A stretch of DNA of 64,000 nucleotides from Sarcophilus harrisii (GCF_902635505.1 NC_045427.1:621996665-622060664); one strand, 5' to 3'. Shown: positions 32,935-43,914, numbered from the stretch's first letter. Translations and numbers: made by a program. The notes: generated by a model from the sequence alone, not told the origin.

Positions 32935-33190
32935 TTATAAAATTACAAAATTTCATAACTGAAAGGAACCTCAGTCAGTCATGTAGCCTACCCCATACCA
33001 GATAAAGAATTCCATCAGGGATCATTGATTTAGATAGAGCTACAGGGATCTTAGAAATCATCTAGTCCAATCACTTCATTGTTCAGATGAGGAAAATGAG
33101 GTCCAGAGGCAAAAAGACTTGTTTCAGTTTTCCCAGAAAAATTACCTATTTGAGATTTGGATCCAAACCCAATGTTTTTTCCACCATACT
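32935..33190 (-). mobile_element. MIR3/THER1-like SINE copies, antisense
   Basis: Two leader phrases (GAAAGGAACCTCAGTCAGTC, GGGATCTTAGAAATCATCTA) precede TTCAGATGAGGAAAATGAGG, GAGATTTGGATCCAAACCC and CCACCATAC. This is one full copy with a second partial leader. Confidence 0.6.
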
Positions 33191-33384
33191 GGATTCTACA
33201 ATGTATTTTTTAAAGAGAATTTTCAGCCTTTATTTTAAGACTTTCATTGTGCAAAGGGGTATGGAATGGAATGAGACGGACTAATTCTTAAAACAGCACA
33301 ATCCCCTTTTGGATAACTCTTTGATTTGGGGAATTTTTCCTTTCATCAAGTCAAAATTTATTTCTTCTCTCCATTGCTACAAAT

Positions 33385-33500
33385 TATCCATAAGGTCACC
33401 CAGGAACAATTCAATCCCTCTTCCACAGGACAACTTTGTAAAAACTTGAAGATAATGAACACAAATCCTCTAATTCTTTTTCTATTCTCAACACCAATAG
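33385..33500 (-). mobile_element. L3/CR1 fragment, antisense
   Basis: AATTCAATCCCTCTTCCACA, GGACAACTTTGTAAAAACTT and GAAGATAATGAACACAAATCC match reversed L3 (family: aatccctcttccacatgac ... tacttgaagacagctatc). Confidence 0.5.
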
Positions 33501-33949
33501 AAAGTTCAGGTCCCCTCTCCCAGTCTCCCATTATCCCTACATTTGCTCACCCTGGGATGAAATAGATTAAGGGACATGTTCATTTGCTTATACTTCTGAT
33601 GCTTCCACCATGCATTTTTCAAATTGTTTCTTCCCCCTCACTGGACTGGCAACTAATGGGATATGGTTGCACTTAGTGAGAAGGGAAAACTGATCACATC
33701 TGGGGCAGTATGGTGCCTTGCCAATCCCATCAGAGAGACAAGCTCAAGACAAAAGTGATTTTTGCATTAAATATGTATTATCTGTTCCTTAATATCTTGT
33801 TGGTCTCATTATGGTGTTGATGATTCTGCATTCTGTGGATGATACTTAACAGTTTTCCCAAAGTCCTAAAATCAGCTACAAGACACCCCTTTCAAAGCCA
33901 AGTGATTGCTACAAGTTATGAATATCTCTTTGTTTTTTTTCCCTTTGAT

Positions 33950-34130
33950 GCCCCATTTTTACAAAGGCGGCCATTAGCACACACCAACATTTCATATTAG
34001 CCTGGCTTTTTTACACTCTCAGGAACCATCACTAGCATCTGGAATTTCTCTATGCTTGCCCAGCTCATGGTTCAATTTATAGCCACTGCAGAGCCTGGGA
34101 AGCATGGAGAAGAGCATCCTTTTTAACCAT
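33950..34130. promoter_or_regulatory. Candidate conserved noncoding element
   Basis: Repeat-free block with ACAAAGG (SOX/TCF-like), GGCCATTAGC and CATATTAGCC homeodomain-like cores, lying 0.9 kb upstream of the possible first exon. Inference from composition only. Confidence 0.25.
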
Positions 34131-34164
34131 AGATGTGCAAATTCTCAAGAAAGACAAAAGATCC

Positions 34165-34310
34165 CTGGATCACAGATCTACAGCTATAAAGTACCTCAAA
34201 GACTGTTTAGGTCAACTCCTCCTTTTTTAACAGATGGGGAAATTGAGATTCAGAGAGGGTAAATCTAAAGTCATGGAGCTCCCCCAAAATCCTATCTCTT
34301 ATCAGTTAGG
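34165..34310 (-). mobile_element. MIR3-like SINE, antisense
   Basis: AAAGTACCTCAAAGACTGTT, AACAGATGGGGAAATTGAGA, TTCAGAGAGGGTAAATCTAA follow reversed MIR3. Confidence 0.6.
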
Positions 34311-34345
34311 TGTAAAAGGGCATAGTGACCTTGACATAAACTTGC

Positions 34346-34347
<2 letters not shown>

Positions 34348-34381
<34 letters not shown>
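34348..34381 (+). repeat. (CA)n microsatellite
   Basis: About 17 uninterrupted CA units. Confidence 0.97.
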
Positions 34382-34384
<3 letters not shown>

Positions 34385-34479
34385 GATGTATGACATCATC
34401 TCCAGTCAGGCTCCAACCCTGTTCACAGGTCAGGTGCAATTTATAGCTTTTTAAATGAACAGATTCTAAAAAGGAACCC

Positions 34480-35033
34480 CAATCTGTTCCCCAGCCACAA
34501 ATGGTTAATTCATGCTGTTGTGAGCTGCCCTTCAGCACTAAGGAGTTTATGTGCCTTTAATCAGATTGATCTCCAATCCAACAAACAGCAACTCCAAAGT
34601 GAAGCTTTTGGGAGGAGGGGGGTTGAAGCCACAGTGCATCCAGCAGCACATAACTCCAGCCTCTGAAAGGAATTCTGATGAGGTAATTATTAAGCACAAT
34701 CATTGAGACAGTATAGAAAGGGGGAGCAAGGCTGAGAGCAGAGAAGGTGATTTTTATTCACACTTCTGGGAGGTAACCCAAGTGGCATTAGCTGGCTGGA
34801 TGTAGCCACAACCTGTTTTGCTTCCATTCTCCCCTCCAGGGCCTCAACAGGCACGGTACTCTAGGAAACGAAATGGGAGGGGACACCTCTTTCAGAAAGG
34901 TCATTGGGACTCTGGGAGCTCCTGCAGGTCCTCTCGTTTTTCTAGGGAGACATGCAGACAAGAGCCAGGGCTAGCTAGCAAGTGCAGTTTGGGCTGCCTC
35001 TCCAGGCTGGCTGCCCCCACCTCGAGGAGAAGG
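34480..35033 (+). promoter_or_regulatory. Repeat-poor, CpG-enriched island upstream of a possible exon
   Basis: About 550 bp without recognised repeats. It has AT-rich regulatory-like motifs on the left (CCTTTAATCAGATTGATC, GAGGTAATTATTAAGCACAA) and higher GC with several CpGs on the right. A pyrimidine tract CCATTCTCCCCTCCAG ends at 34839 and could be a splice acceptor; otherwise the exon start is a transcription start that I cannot place. Inference; no TATA box is obvious. Confidence 0.3.
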
Positions 35034-35103
35034 ATGAAGCGACAAGCATTTTGGACAGGGTTGGAGTATTTCTGTCGGTTCTTGGGCATCTCCACGGCAG
35101 CAG
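35034..35103 (+). other. Candidate first coding exon of an unidentified gene
   Basis: An ATG with A at -3 (AGAAGGATGA) opens 23 codons plus one base before CAG|GTAAGA (donor GT at 35104-35105), a near-consensus donor in phase 1. The peptide starts MKRQAFWTGLEYF and ends FLGISTAA. I do not recognise it, and it is only mildly hydrophobic, so a signal peptide is doubtful. The frame is also open upstream to 34818, so a symmetrical 264-bp internal exon from the acceptor-like AG at 34839 is an alternative. Local CpG content and lack of repeats support function; no downstream exon is visible here. A chance ORF remains quite possible. Confidence 0.27.
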
Positions 35104-35715
35104 GTAAGACCAACTCTTCTTGTCTCTTGGCTGCCTCAGGTGTGTTCATAGCAGAGGAATTGGGAACCATGGGGATAGAAACGAAACAGACAAGAAGAAA
35201 GATATACACCTGTCCTGTCACTATGCTCCATGACCCAAAGGGTTCTTTCCCAAGATCCAGATAGGTTATTTCTAGGGATGATGGTATATGGAATTGAGCA
35301 CCAGCTCAAAACTTGCCAAGCTGTACCCATTCTAATCAAGTGAAGCCTTGCATATGCTTATAGAAATATTAAAATTTTCTCCCAGAGAAAGTTCCCAGTT
35401 TAGGAGAAACCCTGATATTGAGATAGAGTGCAAACTGCCTTATCAGTCTGTTTAATAAGCAAATAAATAAATTGATTGATAAAGGAAATGCAAAGGTGTG
35501 CTTGCATTATACAAGCTGTACTTCTTGAGGTTTCATTTTGCTCATCTATACAACATGAAGGGATGGGTCTTAATGGTCTCTAAGTTCCTTCCTAGTTCTC
35601 ACTCTATGATATATTTTTTTCTGGGGATAAAGCAAGATCTCCAAAAGGCAACCCAGTCTATCACCTTAACAAAATCAGAAAGTGAAAAATTGTAGGAAAA
35701 TAGACATTTTTCAAA
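35104..35715. other. No recognised feature downstream of candidate donor
   Basis: If the exon is real this is the start of its intron. No second exon or named repeat was seen. Confidence 0.35.
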
Positions 35716-35719
35716 AAGG

Positions 35720-35920
35720 ATTTGTTGTGCAGACTTTAGGGTTGAAAAACTTGGATTCATAGCCCAACCCCAGTGTTTGCTATCTGTATGAACTTGGGTG
35801 ACCAAAATGAGCCTTAGTTTCCTCATCTGGAAAATGAAGATGACAAGAGTACCTATCTCATAGGGTTGTTGTGATGAAAATGCTTTCTAAGCCTCTAATT
35901 ATTGAATTATAAATCATATT
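35720..35920 (+). mobile_element. MIR SINE
   Basis: GCAGACTTTAGGGTTGAAAA, GAGCCTTAGTTTCCTCATCT, GGAAAATGAAGATGACAAGA and CTCATAGGGTTGTTGTGATG follow MIR closely. Confidence 0.75.
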
Positions 35921-36050
35921 GTCATTAATTTCTTCAATAGACCCACAAATGCTTATATATTATTACTTATTATTATTACTATTGTTATCCTTTCCTCAGT
36001 TTTTTAAAGTAGAGTTTCTATAGACGTAGTTCTGGGAAAAGATACTACCT

Positions 36051-36053
<3 letters not shown>

Positions 36054-36099
<46 letters not shown>
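36054..36099 (+). repeat. (TA)23 microsatellite
   Basis: Uninterrupted AT/TA dinucleotides. Confidence 0.97.
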
Positions 36100-36102
<3 letters not shown>

Positions 36103-36124
36103 TGTCAATCACAGTATATCAAGC

Positions 36125-36290
36125 AAGAGTGGATGATTTAGAGTCAAAAGGCTTAAATTCAAATACTGCCAATCACGTTCTGTTTGACTTCGGGAAATTA
36201 ACCTCTCTGACCTTCAGTTTCATGAAGGAGCTTTGGTTAGATGGCCTTTAATGTCCCATTTAGCTTTAAATCCATTACAATGTAGTCATT
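36125..36290 (+). mobile_element. MIR SINE, decayed
   Basis: GTGGATGATTTAGAGTCAAA, GACTTCGGGAAATTAACCTC and CTGACCTTCAGTTTCATG follow the MIR core. Confidence 0.55.
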
Positions 36291-37240
36291 GCCAGGGTCA
36301 TTATTTATGGCTTATGTCGATCATGTTGGGATTTTTTTTAATTTCATTCTAGTCTCTCCACCAAATAGCAGATTCTCTGATCCTTCTTTCCATTAAAGAC
36401 TCTTTGGGGATGATAGGAAATGTCAACTCATTTGCAAGTTCATCTATTAATTCAGTTGACTGATATATAGGCTCCTCCATCTTTATCCCCAACTTCATCA
36501 GATATTTGCCCATGGTCCCCAAGGACTCAGCATAAATGCAACCCCATCTCCATTCCAAGAAAAGTCCTTTGCTAGAATTGGAACAGCAATGTCCTCATCT
36601 ACATAAAAAGAGCACTATATTGGAAGAAAATGAGGAACAAAGCATAAAAGGGTAAACCTGCTGGGTGAAGAATCTATAAGAGATATTTCAAAGCTAAAGC
36701 TATATTTGTATTGTCCAATGTCATAGATTATTCATGCCATTGTGCCTTTCCATTAGCAAAAATAAATGAGAGTTGATTATAATATGGTAAATGGAATAGA
36801 GACATGGCTTTTGTCTGGAAGTCATTAAAAAATTATAGATCTTTCCTCCTAATGGATTAACCAAAGGCAGTTAAAAAGTCTAATGTGTCTATACGCAGAC
36901 CAGGGACTGAAGTCCATTCTGTCTGTATATTACTTCTCTTATCCACAACTCTTTCTTCCTGTTCAAAGTCCAGCCATTAACACTGATGTCAATAATGAAT
37001 CCTCCTCAGCCTGTCTCCAACCTACATGTCAAATCAGATTTTCCATTACTACTCTTCACATACTCTTCTTATTCCCATTTACATTTGCATATGTCACCCT
37101 TTATGCTCAGAAATAATGCTCCCTCGTGACTTCAACTACCAAAATTCAGTGTCAAATTAAAGGCCCCGCTCAGATCCCACCATCTCTCCTGCTTTAAAAG
37201 CAAAAACAGGATTCTCAGAAAAGGTCATAGATTTTGTTTT
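36291..37240. other. No gene; possible L2-like remnant at 36930-37140
   Basis: Mostly unassigned. The C/T-rich stretch at 36930-37140 may be a decayed L2 coding end, too weak to call. Confidence 0.35.
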
Positions 37241-37244
37241 TAAG

Positions 37245-37370
37245 GTATTCAGAAGTAAATGACTTGCTCACGGTCACACAGCTAGTAAGTATCTGGGTCT
37301 GGATTTGAACTCAGATTCTCCCAACTTTAGCACCAGAGCTCTACTATACCACTTAGCTGTCTCCCCTTTT
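37245..37370 (-). mobile_element. MIR/CORE-SINE head, antisense
   Basis: GACTTGCTCACGGTCACACA, GCTAGTAAGTATCTGGGTCT and GATTTGAACTCAGATTCTCC, then ACCACTTAGCTGTC at the tRNA-like end. Confidence 0.75.
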
Positions 37371-37734
37371 TTAACTAACTTTTTTATTAAAATGATTTGG
37401 AATCAGAGAGTGGTCCGTGAAACATCAAAAAAAAAAAAAAAAAGTTAAACACAACCCTACTCAAGAATATAAATTGTAGAAAAGGTGCTGACCTAACCCT
37501 AACTCCAACCCTGGAGAGAGTTTCTTCGCTCAGGAGTTCTCTGTAGCAGTGACTTCAAAGGTCCAGTCTTAATCCCTATTACCTTCTAGATTATAAGTGC
37601 CTCAAAGACAAATACCATGTTCTTTTTTTTAACCTTTTTCCCCAGTGCCTTTAGAATCTTTCTTTCTAAAAGGTCCAAGTATCCCTGATGTCATGCTACT
37701 CTTCAATGTCATAATAGATAAAATGGAGAAACAT

Positions 37735-37920
37735 GACTGTTGTTTAGTCTAATTATTCATTTTCTTGGTAAAGATGCTGGAGTGATTGGCCATTTTCTTC
37801 TTCAGCTCATTTTACAGATGAGGAAACTGAGGTAAATAGAATTAAGTAATTTACCCGGGGTCACACAGCTATTAAGTGTCCTGACTCCAGAGCCAACATT
37901 ACTGTGCCACCTTAACTTGT
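37735..37920 (-). mobile_element. MAR1-type CORE-SINE, antisense
   Basis: Tail TTGGTAAAGATGCTGGAGTG and GGCCATTTTCTTCTTCAGC, then CTCATTTTACAGATGAGGAA and GGGTCACACAGCTATTAAG. The head is truncated. Confidence 0.75.
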
Positions 37921-37929
37921 TCCTTAAGA

Positions 37930-38165
37930 GTTGAATTGTTGTTCTGTTATATCTGACTCTTTGTGGCCCCATCAACCATACTAACTTTGGGGCTTTCTTG
38001 GTAAAAATACCAAAGTGGTTTGCCATTTTTTCTCCAGTTTTATGCAGGAAGACATTAAGTGATTTGTCCAGTCTCACAGCTAGTAAATGTCTGAAGTCAG
38101 ATTTGACCTCTGGTTCTTTTAACTCTAAGCCCAGTGCCCTCTCTCTATTTTTCCACTTAGCTTCC
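37930..38165 (-). mobile_element. MAR1-type CORE-SINE, antisense, full length
   Basis: Reversed BovB-like tail (GTTCTGTTATATCTGACTCT, TTGTGGCCCCATC) followed by GGTTTGCCATTTTTTCTCC, TTGTCCAGTCTCACAGCTAG and a tRNA-like head near CCCAGTGCCCTCTCTC. It lies head-to-tail with the previous MAR1. Confidence 0.8.
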
Positions 38166-38214
38166 CAGAAACATTGCTAAACAGCAATTAATATTTTAAA
38201 CATGATGCCACATT

Positions 38215-38425
38215 TTAGAAGGAAGTTTAGCAAGCTAGAATAAATCCAGAGTAACACAAACAATATGGCAAAGTGACTCAAAACCATTTCATAGGAAATT
38301 AAACTGAAGGAATTGAGGTTGTGTAAGTTATAGAAGAATAAATATGGCTCTCTCTAAGTATTTAAATGGCTGGTATATGAAAGATAGTTTAGACTTGGCC
38401 CCAAAAGATAGAACCAAAGAAGTCA
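38215..38425 (+). mobile_element. L3/CR1 fragment
   Basis: AGCTAGAATAAATCCAGAG, GAAGGAATTGAGGTTGTGT and ATGGCTCTCTCTAAGTATTT match L3 upstream of its terminal domain (family: ctggagaagag ... catgatagctgtcttcaagtatttg). Confidence 0.5.
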
Positions 38426-38529
38426 GTGGGACCTACAAGGAGAAGGAGGATTTTGACTCAACAGATAGAAAAAAGTACCCTAATTATTTTATTGCTGATA
38501 ATAATGGACATTATTATGAATTGATCTAG

Positions 38530-39290
38530 ACATTGTGGAGAGCAATTTGAAACTATATCAAAAGGATATAAAACTGTGCATAATCTTTGATGCAGGTGCA
38601 TTTCTACTGGGCCTGTACCCCAAAAAGATCATAAAAGAAACAAAAGGACCCGCATGTGCAAAAATGTTTGCAGCAGCCCATTTTGTAGTGAGAAAGAATT
38701 GAAAATTGAGTGGATTCCCATCAATTGGGGAATGGCTGAAAAAGTAATAGTAGATGAATGTAATGGAATATTATTGTTCTGTAAGAAATGATGAGCAGGA
38801 TGATTTCAGAAACACCTGCAAAAATGCTAAGTGAAATTAGCAGAACCAAGAGAACACTGCACAGAGCAACAGCAAGATTGTGTTAATGGTCAACTATGAT
38901 AGACTTAGTTCTTCTCAGAAATGCAGTGAACCAGATAATTCCAATAGACTTGGGATGGAAAATGCCATCCTCATCCAGAGAGAGATCAATGGAGACTGAA
39001 AGTGGGTCAAAACATACTATTTTCACTTTGTTTGTTATTTTAGTTTTTTCTTACTGGTAATTTTTTGTTCTTATTTTTCTTTCACAATATGACTAATATG
39101 GATATATATGTATATATATATATATTTTAAAATTATTATACATATTTAGTCTATATCAAATTGTTCACTGTCTTGGGGAAATGAAGGTAAGGGAAGCAGG
39201 GCAAAAAAAAAAAATTGGAAGTTAAAATCTCACAAAAATGAATGTTGAAACTATCTTCACATAAATAATAAGTGAAAAAAAAATTAACAT
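38530..39290 (+). mobile_element. Old 5'-truncated L1
   Basis: Decayed ORF2 end (GGGCCTGTACCCCAAAAAG, TGTTTGCAGCAGCCCATTTT, GGAATATTATTGTTCTGTAA) is followed by the CATGATAA-type 3' UTR with an internal (TA)n (39105-39125). A G-rich box near 39180 and GAATGTTGAAACTATCTTC complete it. Several indels break the frame. Confidence 0.87.
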
Positions 39291-39429
39291 TAGATTGGTG
39301 AGCCCCCAAGAACACAGGGCCAACAGGCTAAGAGTAAACTGGCTCAAGCTGGAAACTAAGAAGATTAAAGCCAAGAACTAGTGGGATGAGATCTGTAAAT
39401 TATCATTGTATTTCTATCCTGGGAAAAAT

Positions 39430-39605
39430 TGGGAAAGTCATCAAAGGAGAGGGAATGGAAAAAAGAAAAGAAAGGGAAAGGGAAAATAAAAGGAAAGGGA
39501 AAAGGAAGAGAAAGGGAAAGGGAAAGGAAGTGGGAGGGGAAAGGGAAGGGGAATGGGAAAAAGGAAGAAAAGAGAAGGGAAAATAAAAAAAAAAGAAAGG
39601 AAGAG
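39430..39605 (+). repeat. (GGGAAA)n purine-rich tract
   Basis: Imperfect GGAAAGG/GGGAAA units on a purine strand; Lys/Glu/Gly-rich frames are spurious. Confidence 0.93.
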
Positions 39606-39689
39606 GGATGAGATTTGATTTGCAGGACTAGGCTCAATAGGTAGAAATATGCGAGATAAATTTTTTCTCATTTGATAAAAGCTTTCCTA

Positions 39690-39870
39690 AGAATTAGAAT
39701 TACCCAGAGCTACAATGAATGACTTCATGGCAGAATACATCTACTGTCACCAGAATTCTTTAACATCTTCAAGGAATACCTGGATGGGCATTTCTCAGGG
39801 ATATTGTAGAACCCATCCAGGTTGGTTTAGATGATCTTAAAGGCCTTTTCTAACTCCAAACATGTATGAT
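39690..39870 (+). mobile_element. L3/CR1 3' end
   Basis: ACATCTTCAAGGAATACCTG, GATGGGCATTTCTCAGGGAT, GTTGGTTTAGATGATCTTAA and AGGCCTTTTCTAACTCCAAA then TATGATCC give the L3 terminus. Confidence 0.7.
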
Positions 39871-39884
39871 CCTAAGAATATTGA

Positions 39885-40140
39885 CTGTTCAGGTAGCTAA
39901 GGGCAGGAGTGGGTAGAATACTGAATTTAGAGACATTAAAACATGAATTCAAATCCTGCCTCAGACACTTAATGTGTGACCCAAGGCAAGGATAATCCCT
40001 GTCCAATTCATTTCCCCATCTCTAAAAATGAGGAAAATAATAATACCTGCCTCTCAGGGCTGTAGTGAGGATCAAATGAAATGCCAACCTTTGCTAACCT
40101 TAAAATGCTTTGTAAATACTAGCTATTATATTATTCAAAG
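39885..40140 (+). mobile_element. MIR SINE
   Basis: AAATCCTGCCTCAGACACTT, CTCTCAGGGCTGTAGTGAGG, ATCAAATGAAATGCCAACC and a terminal TGCTTTGTAAATACTAGC follow MIR/CORE-SINE order. Confidence 0.72.
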
Positions 40141-40429
40141 AGTGATTACAACTGCATTTTTTTTATTTCCCAGTTGTGTTGTAAACCCTGGATTATGTAG
40201 CTTTGCAAGGGTGTGTAACCATGGCACAAATGGAGAGGGATTATGACTCCTAAACAGTGGCCTGGCTTTTATTTTAGCTGAAGAAACAATGCTATGACTC
40301 AGCTTAATTTATACATAGAAACAATAGAAAACTACCTCCCAGTATGGGTTCAGAGTTGAGGAAGGTCTCTATTGTCCAGAGAAATCCTCATCCTGTATGC
40401 CAAAGCTTCATCCTTTTATCTGAAATCTC

Positions 40430-40565
40430 CTACACCTCTTAAAATCAGTTTACTGAACTGTCAGTTCCATGATGACAGAGACTACATCTTATAGAATATT
40501 TATATTCTCTAGTTTAGTTCAGAGCTCTATAAACAGTAAATAACCAATCAGTATTGTTTTATGTT
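40430..40565 (+). mobile_element. L2 3' end
   Basis: ACTGTCAGTTCCATGATGAC, AGAGACTACATCTTATAG and ACAGTAAATAACCAATCAG follow the L2 terminus. Confidence 0.5.
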
Positions 40566-40834
40566 AAATTAATTCAGTTACTAATGGATTTGGAGGCAGA
40601 TATTAGTTCAAATTCTCTCAGTCATCAGTGAGGTCCGTTTCTAAATTTGTTTCATCACTTACTCAATGATTGGGTTGAATTTAGATGACTTCTAATATTC
40701 TTCCCAATTCTGAATCTTTATGGATCTATCTTTACCTCTATTGAATTAAATCACATTAATAAAATAAGATAGAAGAGGCATTTTAGTCATTTTTACCTTG
40801 CTGTGAACAAAATGGATAAAGCCCATCATTATAG

Positions 40835-41195
40835 GTGGCAAATGGAAAGAGCACGGGTCACAGATCTCCTCTATAGAATAGTAACTGAGATCAATTTGAT
40901 CTTCTTCACAATTGTTTCTAGAGCCACCCCGACTAATATGAACTAGAAATTAGGTTTACCATCTCTGTGTGTTTTCAATTATTCAAACTTTGATAGTCAG
41001 AGGTCACACAATTATAGGATTTATAGCCAGAAGAGACTTTCAAGCTCACCAGATTTGGAAAGAAATCCCCAGCTCTGCCCCTTACTATCCATGCAAACCT
41101 AGGCAAGTCACTTTGCCCTTCTCAATTTCAGATTTCTCACTTGTAAAATGACTCTAAAGTCCCTTCTATCTTGAAATCTCTGAACTTATGATCCT
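40835..41195 (+). mobile_element. MIR SINE fragments, two
   Basis: The clearer copy runs 41040-41195: CAGCTCTGCCCCTTACTATC, CTAGGCAAGTCACTTTGCCC, TCACTTGTAAAATGACTC and AGTCCCTTCTATCTTG. Confidence 0.6.
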
Positions 41196-41207
41196 ATTGG
41201 TATTTTC

Positions 41208-41325
41208 ATTTTGAGGCAACTAAGTAGTGCACTAGCCTGGAGTCAGGGCTATGTGACCCTGGCAATTCACTTAATCCTCCTTGCCTCCAAATAACAATAA
41301 TAATAATAATAATAATAATTTTTTC
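41208..41325 (+). mobile_element. WSINE1-type SINE, internally deleted, with (AAT)n tail
   Basis: GAGGCAACTAAGTAGTGCAC, CCTGGAGTCAGGGCTATGTG, CTGGCAATTCACTTAATCC, TCCTTGCCTCC then (AAT)9. The segment between the AGTCAGG and TGTGACC boxes (~35 bp) is missing. Confidence 0.7.
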
Positions 41326-41484
41326 ATTTTGCAGAACAGGAAGCTAAGGTAAAGAAGTCAAATAATTTGCTGATGGCATAACAACCAAAGTCTCAGAGGC
41401 AGAATGCAGTTCTACATCTGCCCTAACTTGGGGATGCAACCCTATTTCAATTGAATCAGGGTACCTTCTGAATAGTAGTTGATA

Positions 41485-41775
41485 ATAACAACAATAAAAG
41501 TTTTAAAGTTTTATAGAGCACTTTATAAATATCATATATATATATATATATTACAATATATGATATATAAATATATCTCATTTTATCCTTACAACAACCC
41601 TGGGAGGTAAATGATATTATTATCACCATTTTATAGATCAAGGGACTGAGGTCAATGGGAGGAAAGGGAGAAAAAGGCTTTTATTAAGCACCTACAACTT
41701 GCTAGAAAATATGCAAATTGCTTTACAAATCGCTTATCTAATCTTCCCAACAAACTTAGGTTGTGCTCTTATGAA
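41485..41775 (-). mobile_element. MIR-related fragments, antisense, with internal (TA)n
   Basis: ATAGAGCACTTTATAAATAT, (TA)n at 41534-41551, then CCTTACAACAACCCTGGGAG, CATTTTATAGATCAAGGG. A second piece, CTTTTATTAAGCACCTACAA with AATTGCTTTACAAATCGC, follows. Confidence 0.6.
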
Positions 41776-42019
41776 GTCTTTATTTTTTACTAGATAGTGT
41801 GTGGAACCAAATTTGCACTCATCTTCCTAAGTATATATTGAGTACCCACTGTTTGTATCCCATTGTAAAAGAAGGGGCAATTCTTTCACTGGCCCAGTTT
41901 ATCTGCTTTTCATTCTTCCTCCATCTCACTTGAAAATCACTCAAAATACATACAGTGTTTGGAGTAACAACATGCTCATGGTTGTTTATGCACACATTCA
42001 TTGATAAGGAACCAAAAAA

Positions 42020-42310
42020 TTAATGAAGTTTATATTGAAACAGCTGATTCAAAGAGGCTCTGTTTTCCTGTGCTTTTGCCAACAAACAAATAAGGTACAG
42101 ATTTTGAAACAGTGATTTTGTGTAAACACTGTTTCTTCCACTAAGTCACTTATTCTCACATAGCAAATATTTTGGATCCAGTTGGAAGCTCAGTGCATAT
42201 CTCTTTGGGACACAGGCCTGCTCATATGTTTTGAGAAAAAATTGGCCAAGTTACTTCCCATAACCAGGACTTTCCTATATCACGTGGTTTTTACAAGAAT
42301 TGAAAATGGG
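42020..42310. promoter_or_regulatory. Candidate conserved noncoding element
   Basis: Repeat-free sequence containing GAAACAGCTGATTCAAAG (E-box), TGTGTAAACACTG (forkhead-like) and ATCACGTGG (E-box CACGTG). Composition suggests regulatory DNA, but conservation is untested. Confidence 0.2.
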
Positions 42311-42599
42311 GACATTGTTTATTAATATGTAAAATGGCCCAAGGAGCATTTTAAACCCAGATGTTCTCATTATATTTTAAAAAGTACAGCTAATAGGGTA
42401 TGTGGCTCTACCCCACTTCAAAGTCCAAGAGACCCTAATGTTTTTGAAGCATCCATTTTGAGACGCCACAGTAATATCCTTTCCTCTTAAATTTTATCCC
42501 CCCAACCACCTCTTTCCAATAAAAAGATCATTAAACACACTGATACAAGTGGAGGTGGATTTATTACCCTTCCGAGGCAAAACTGAAAGATTGTAGAGG

Positions 42600-42715
42600 A
42601 AAGTAAACAATATGGTCCTTAGCAGATCCACATTTCCATTTTGCTTCTAAGGTTGACTAATTGTATGACAATGGGAAAATTATTTAACCTTTCTGACCCT
42701 CATCCAAAAAAAGTG
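42600..42715 (+). mobile_element. MIR SINE fragment
   Basis: TTGACTAATTGTATGACAAT, GGGAAAATTATTTAACCTTT and CTGACCCTCATCC follow the MIR core. Confidence 0.5.
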
Positions 42716-43043
42716 CCCCATGGACCTTCAAATGCTACTGTTTATAAATGTTAGCAAATTATATCTTTAGATCTGTAAGTCATATCATTAATGGCATTTT
42801 GCTTTCTCAACTTTCTCAACTTGTCTGACCATTCCAAGTATAAATTAAATATACATTACACACACACAAACACACACATCTATGTATAGTGCATATTTAG
42901 GCCTTAATCTAAAAATTATTTGGCTTTTATCTCTTTCTTATGTGATATCTCTATGGCCTATTTTAATTAGGAAAATGAAATCTAGGATTGTATTTCCAAA
43001 TGTGATATATTTTCTATCTTGGGATTCAAAGTCAAGCTTTAAC

Positions 43044-43229
43044 AAGTAAATAATTGGGGCAGCTAGGTGGTGCAGTGGATAGAGCACCAGCCCTGAAGTC
43101 AGGAGGACCTGAGATCAAAACTAGCCTCAGTCACTTAACACTTCCTAGTTGTGTGATCCTGGGCAAGTCACTTAATCCCAATTGCCTTGGCAAAAAATAA
43201 ATAAATAAATAAAAAGAAAAGTAAATAAT
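43044..43229 (+). mobile_element. WSINE1-type SINE with 11-bp target duplication
   Basis: The body starts GGGGCAGCTAGGTGGTGCAG (43056) and ends CACTTAATCCCAATTGCC plus an (AAAT)n tail. AAGTAAATAAT flanks it at 43044-43054 and 43219-43229. One of the least decayed SINEs in the window. Confidence 0.93.
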
Positions 43230-43460
43230 AGGGTACTGAGCCTAGAGTTACAAGATCTAAATTCAAATCCAGCTTCAGACATATACTATGTGACTCTAAA
43301 TAAATTACTTGACCTCTATTTATTTCAGTCTCTTAAACTATAAAATAGTAATAACAGCACCTATCTCACTAGGTAATTTTAAAAATCAAATGAGATAATA
43401 TATATAAAGTGCTTAGCCCAGTTTCTGGCATTTAGTAGATACTTAATAAATAGACTCCTC
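43230..43460 (+). mobile_element. MIR SINE, nearly full length
   Basis: GGTACTGAGCCTAGAGTTAC, AATCCAGCTTCAGACATATA, TAAAATAGTAATAACAGCAC, TATAAAGTGCTTAGCCCAG and TTAGTAGATACTTAATAAAT follow MIR throughout. Confidence 0.8.
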
Positions 43461-43914
43461 ATAATCATTCAGTACCATCACCTCAGTTGCACATGACTAG
43501 ATACAGGCTTCAAAGTTTCACATTTTGGATTGAAACAGGCAAGGGATTATTTGTCCATGCTTTGCATTACCTTTCTCCCCCGCACCCAGGAAAAGCCAAT
43601 TTAAACAAGCTATAGTGTCTGAGCCCTCACCAGTTATCCACCCCCCATTATACTTGCCACTTTCCCTTCCACTAAATAAATTTATCTCTTTTGAAAGACT
43701 ATATATCTCATTTGGATGTTCTAAAATGGTATCCAAGTTTAGTGCAACCAGCAGAATATAATCTAGAAATGGTCTCATTTGGAGGACCTCAGCATCCATA
43801 TGGAATCTCTTTGGATTCTGCATTTAATTTCCTCCATTACAATGATGAGTACCATTGGCAAATTTATACTTCCCCATGTTTTGACTCATAAAAATAGAAC
43901 TTTTTTATTATAAT

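Noticed and set aside
39365-39671. Lys/Glu/Gly-rich and Phe/Pro-rich frames
   Set aside because: A GGGAAA purine tract, not coding.
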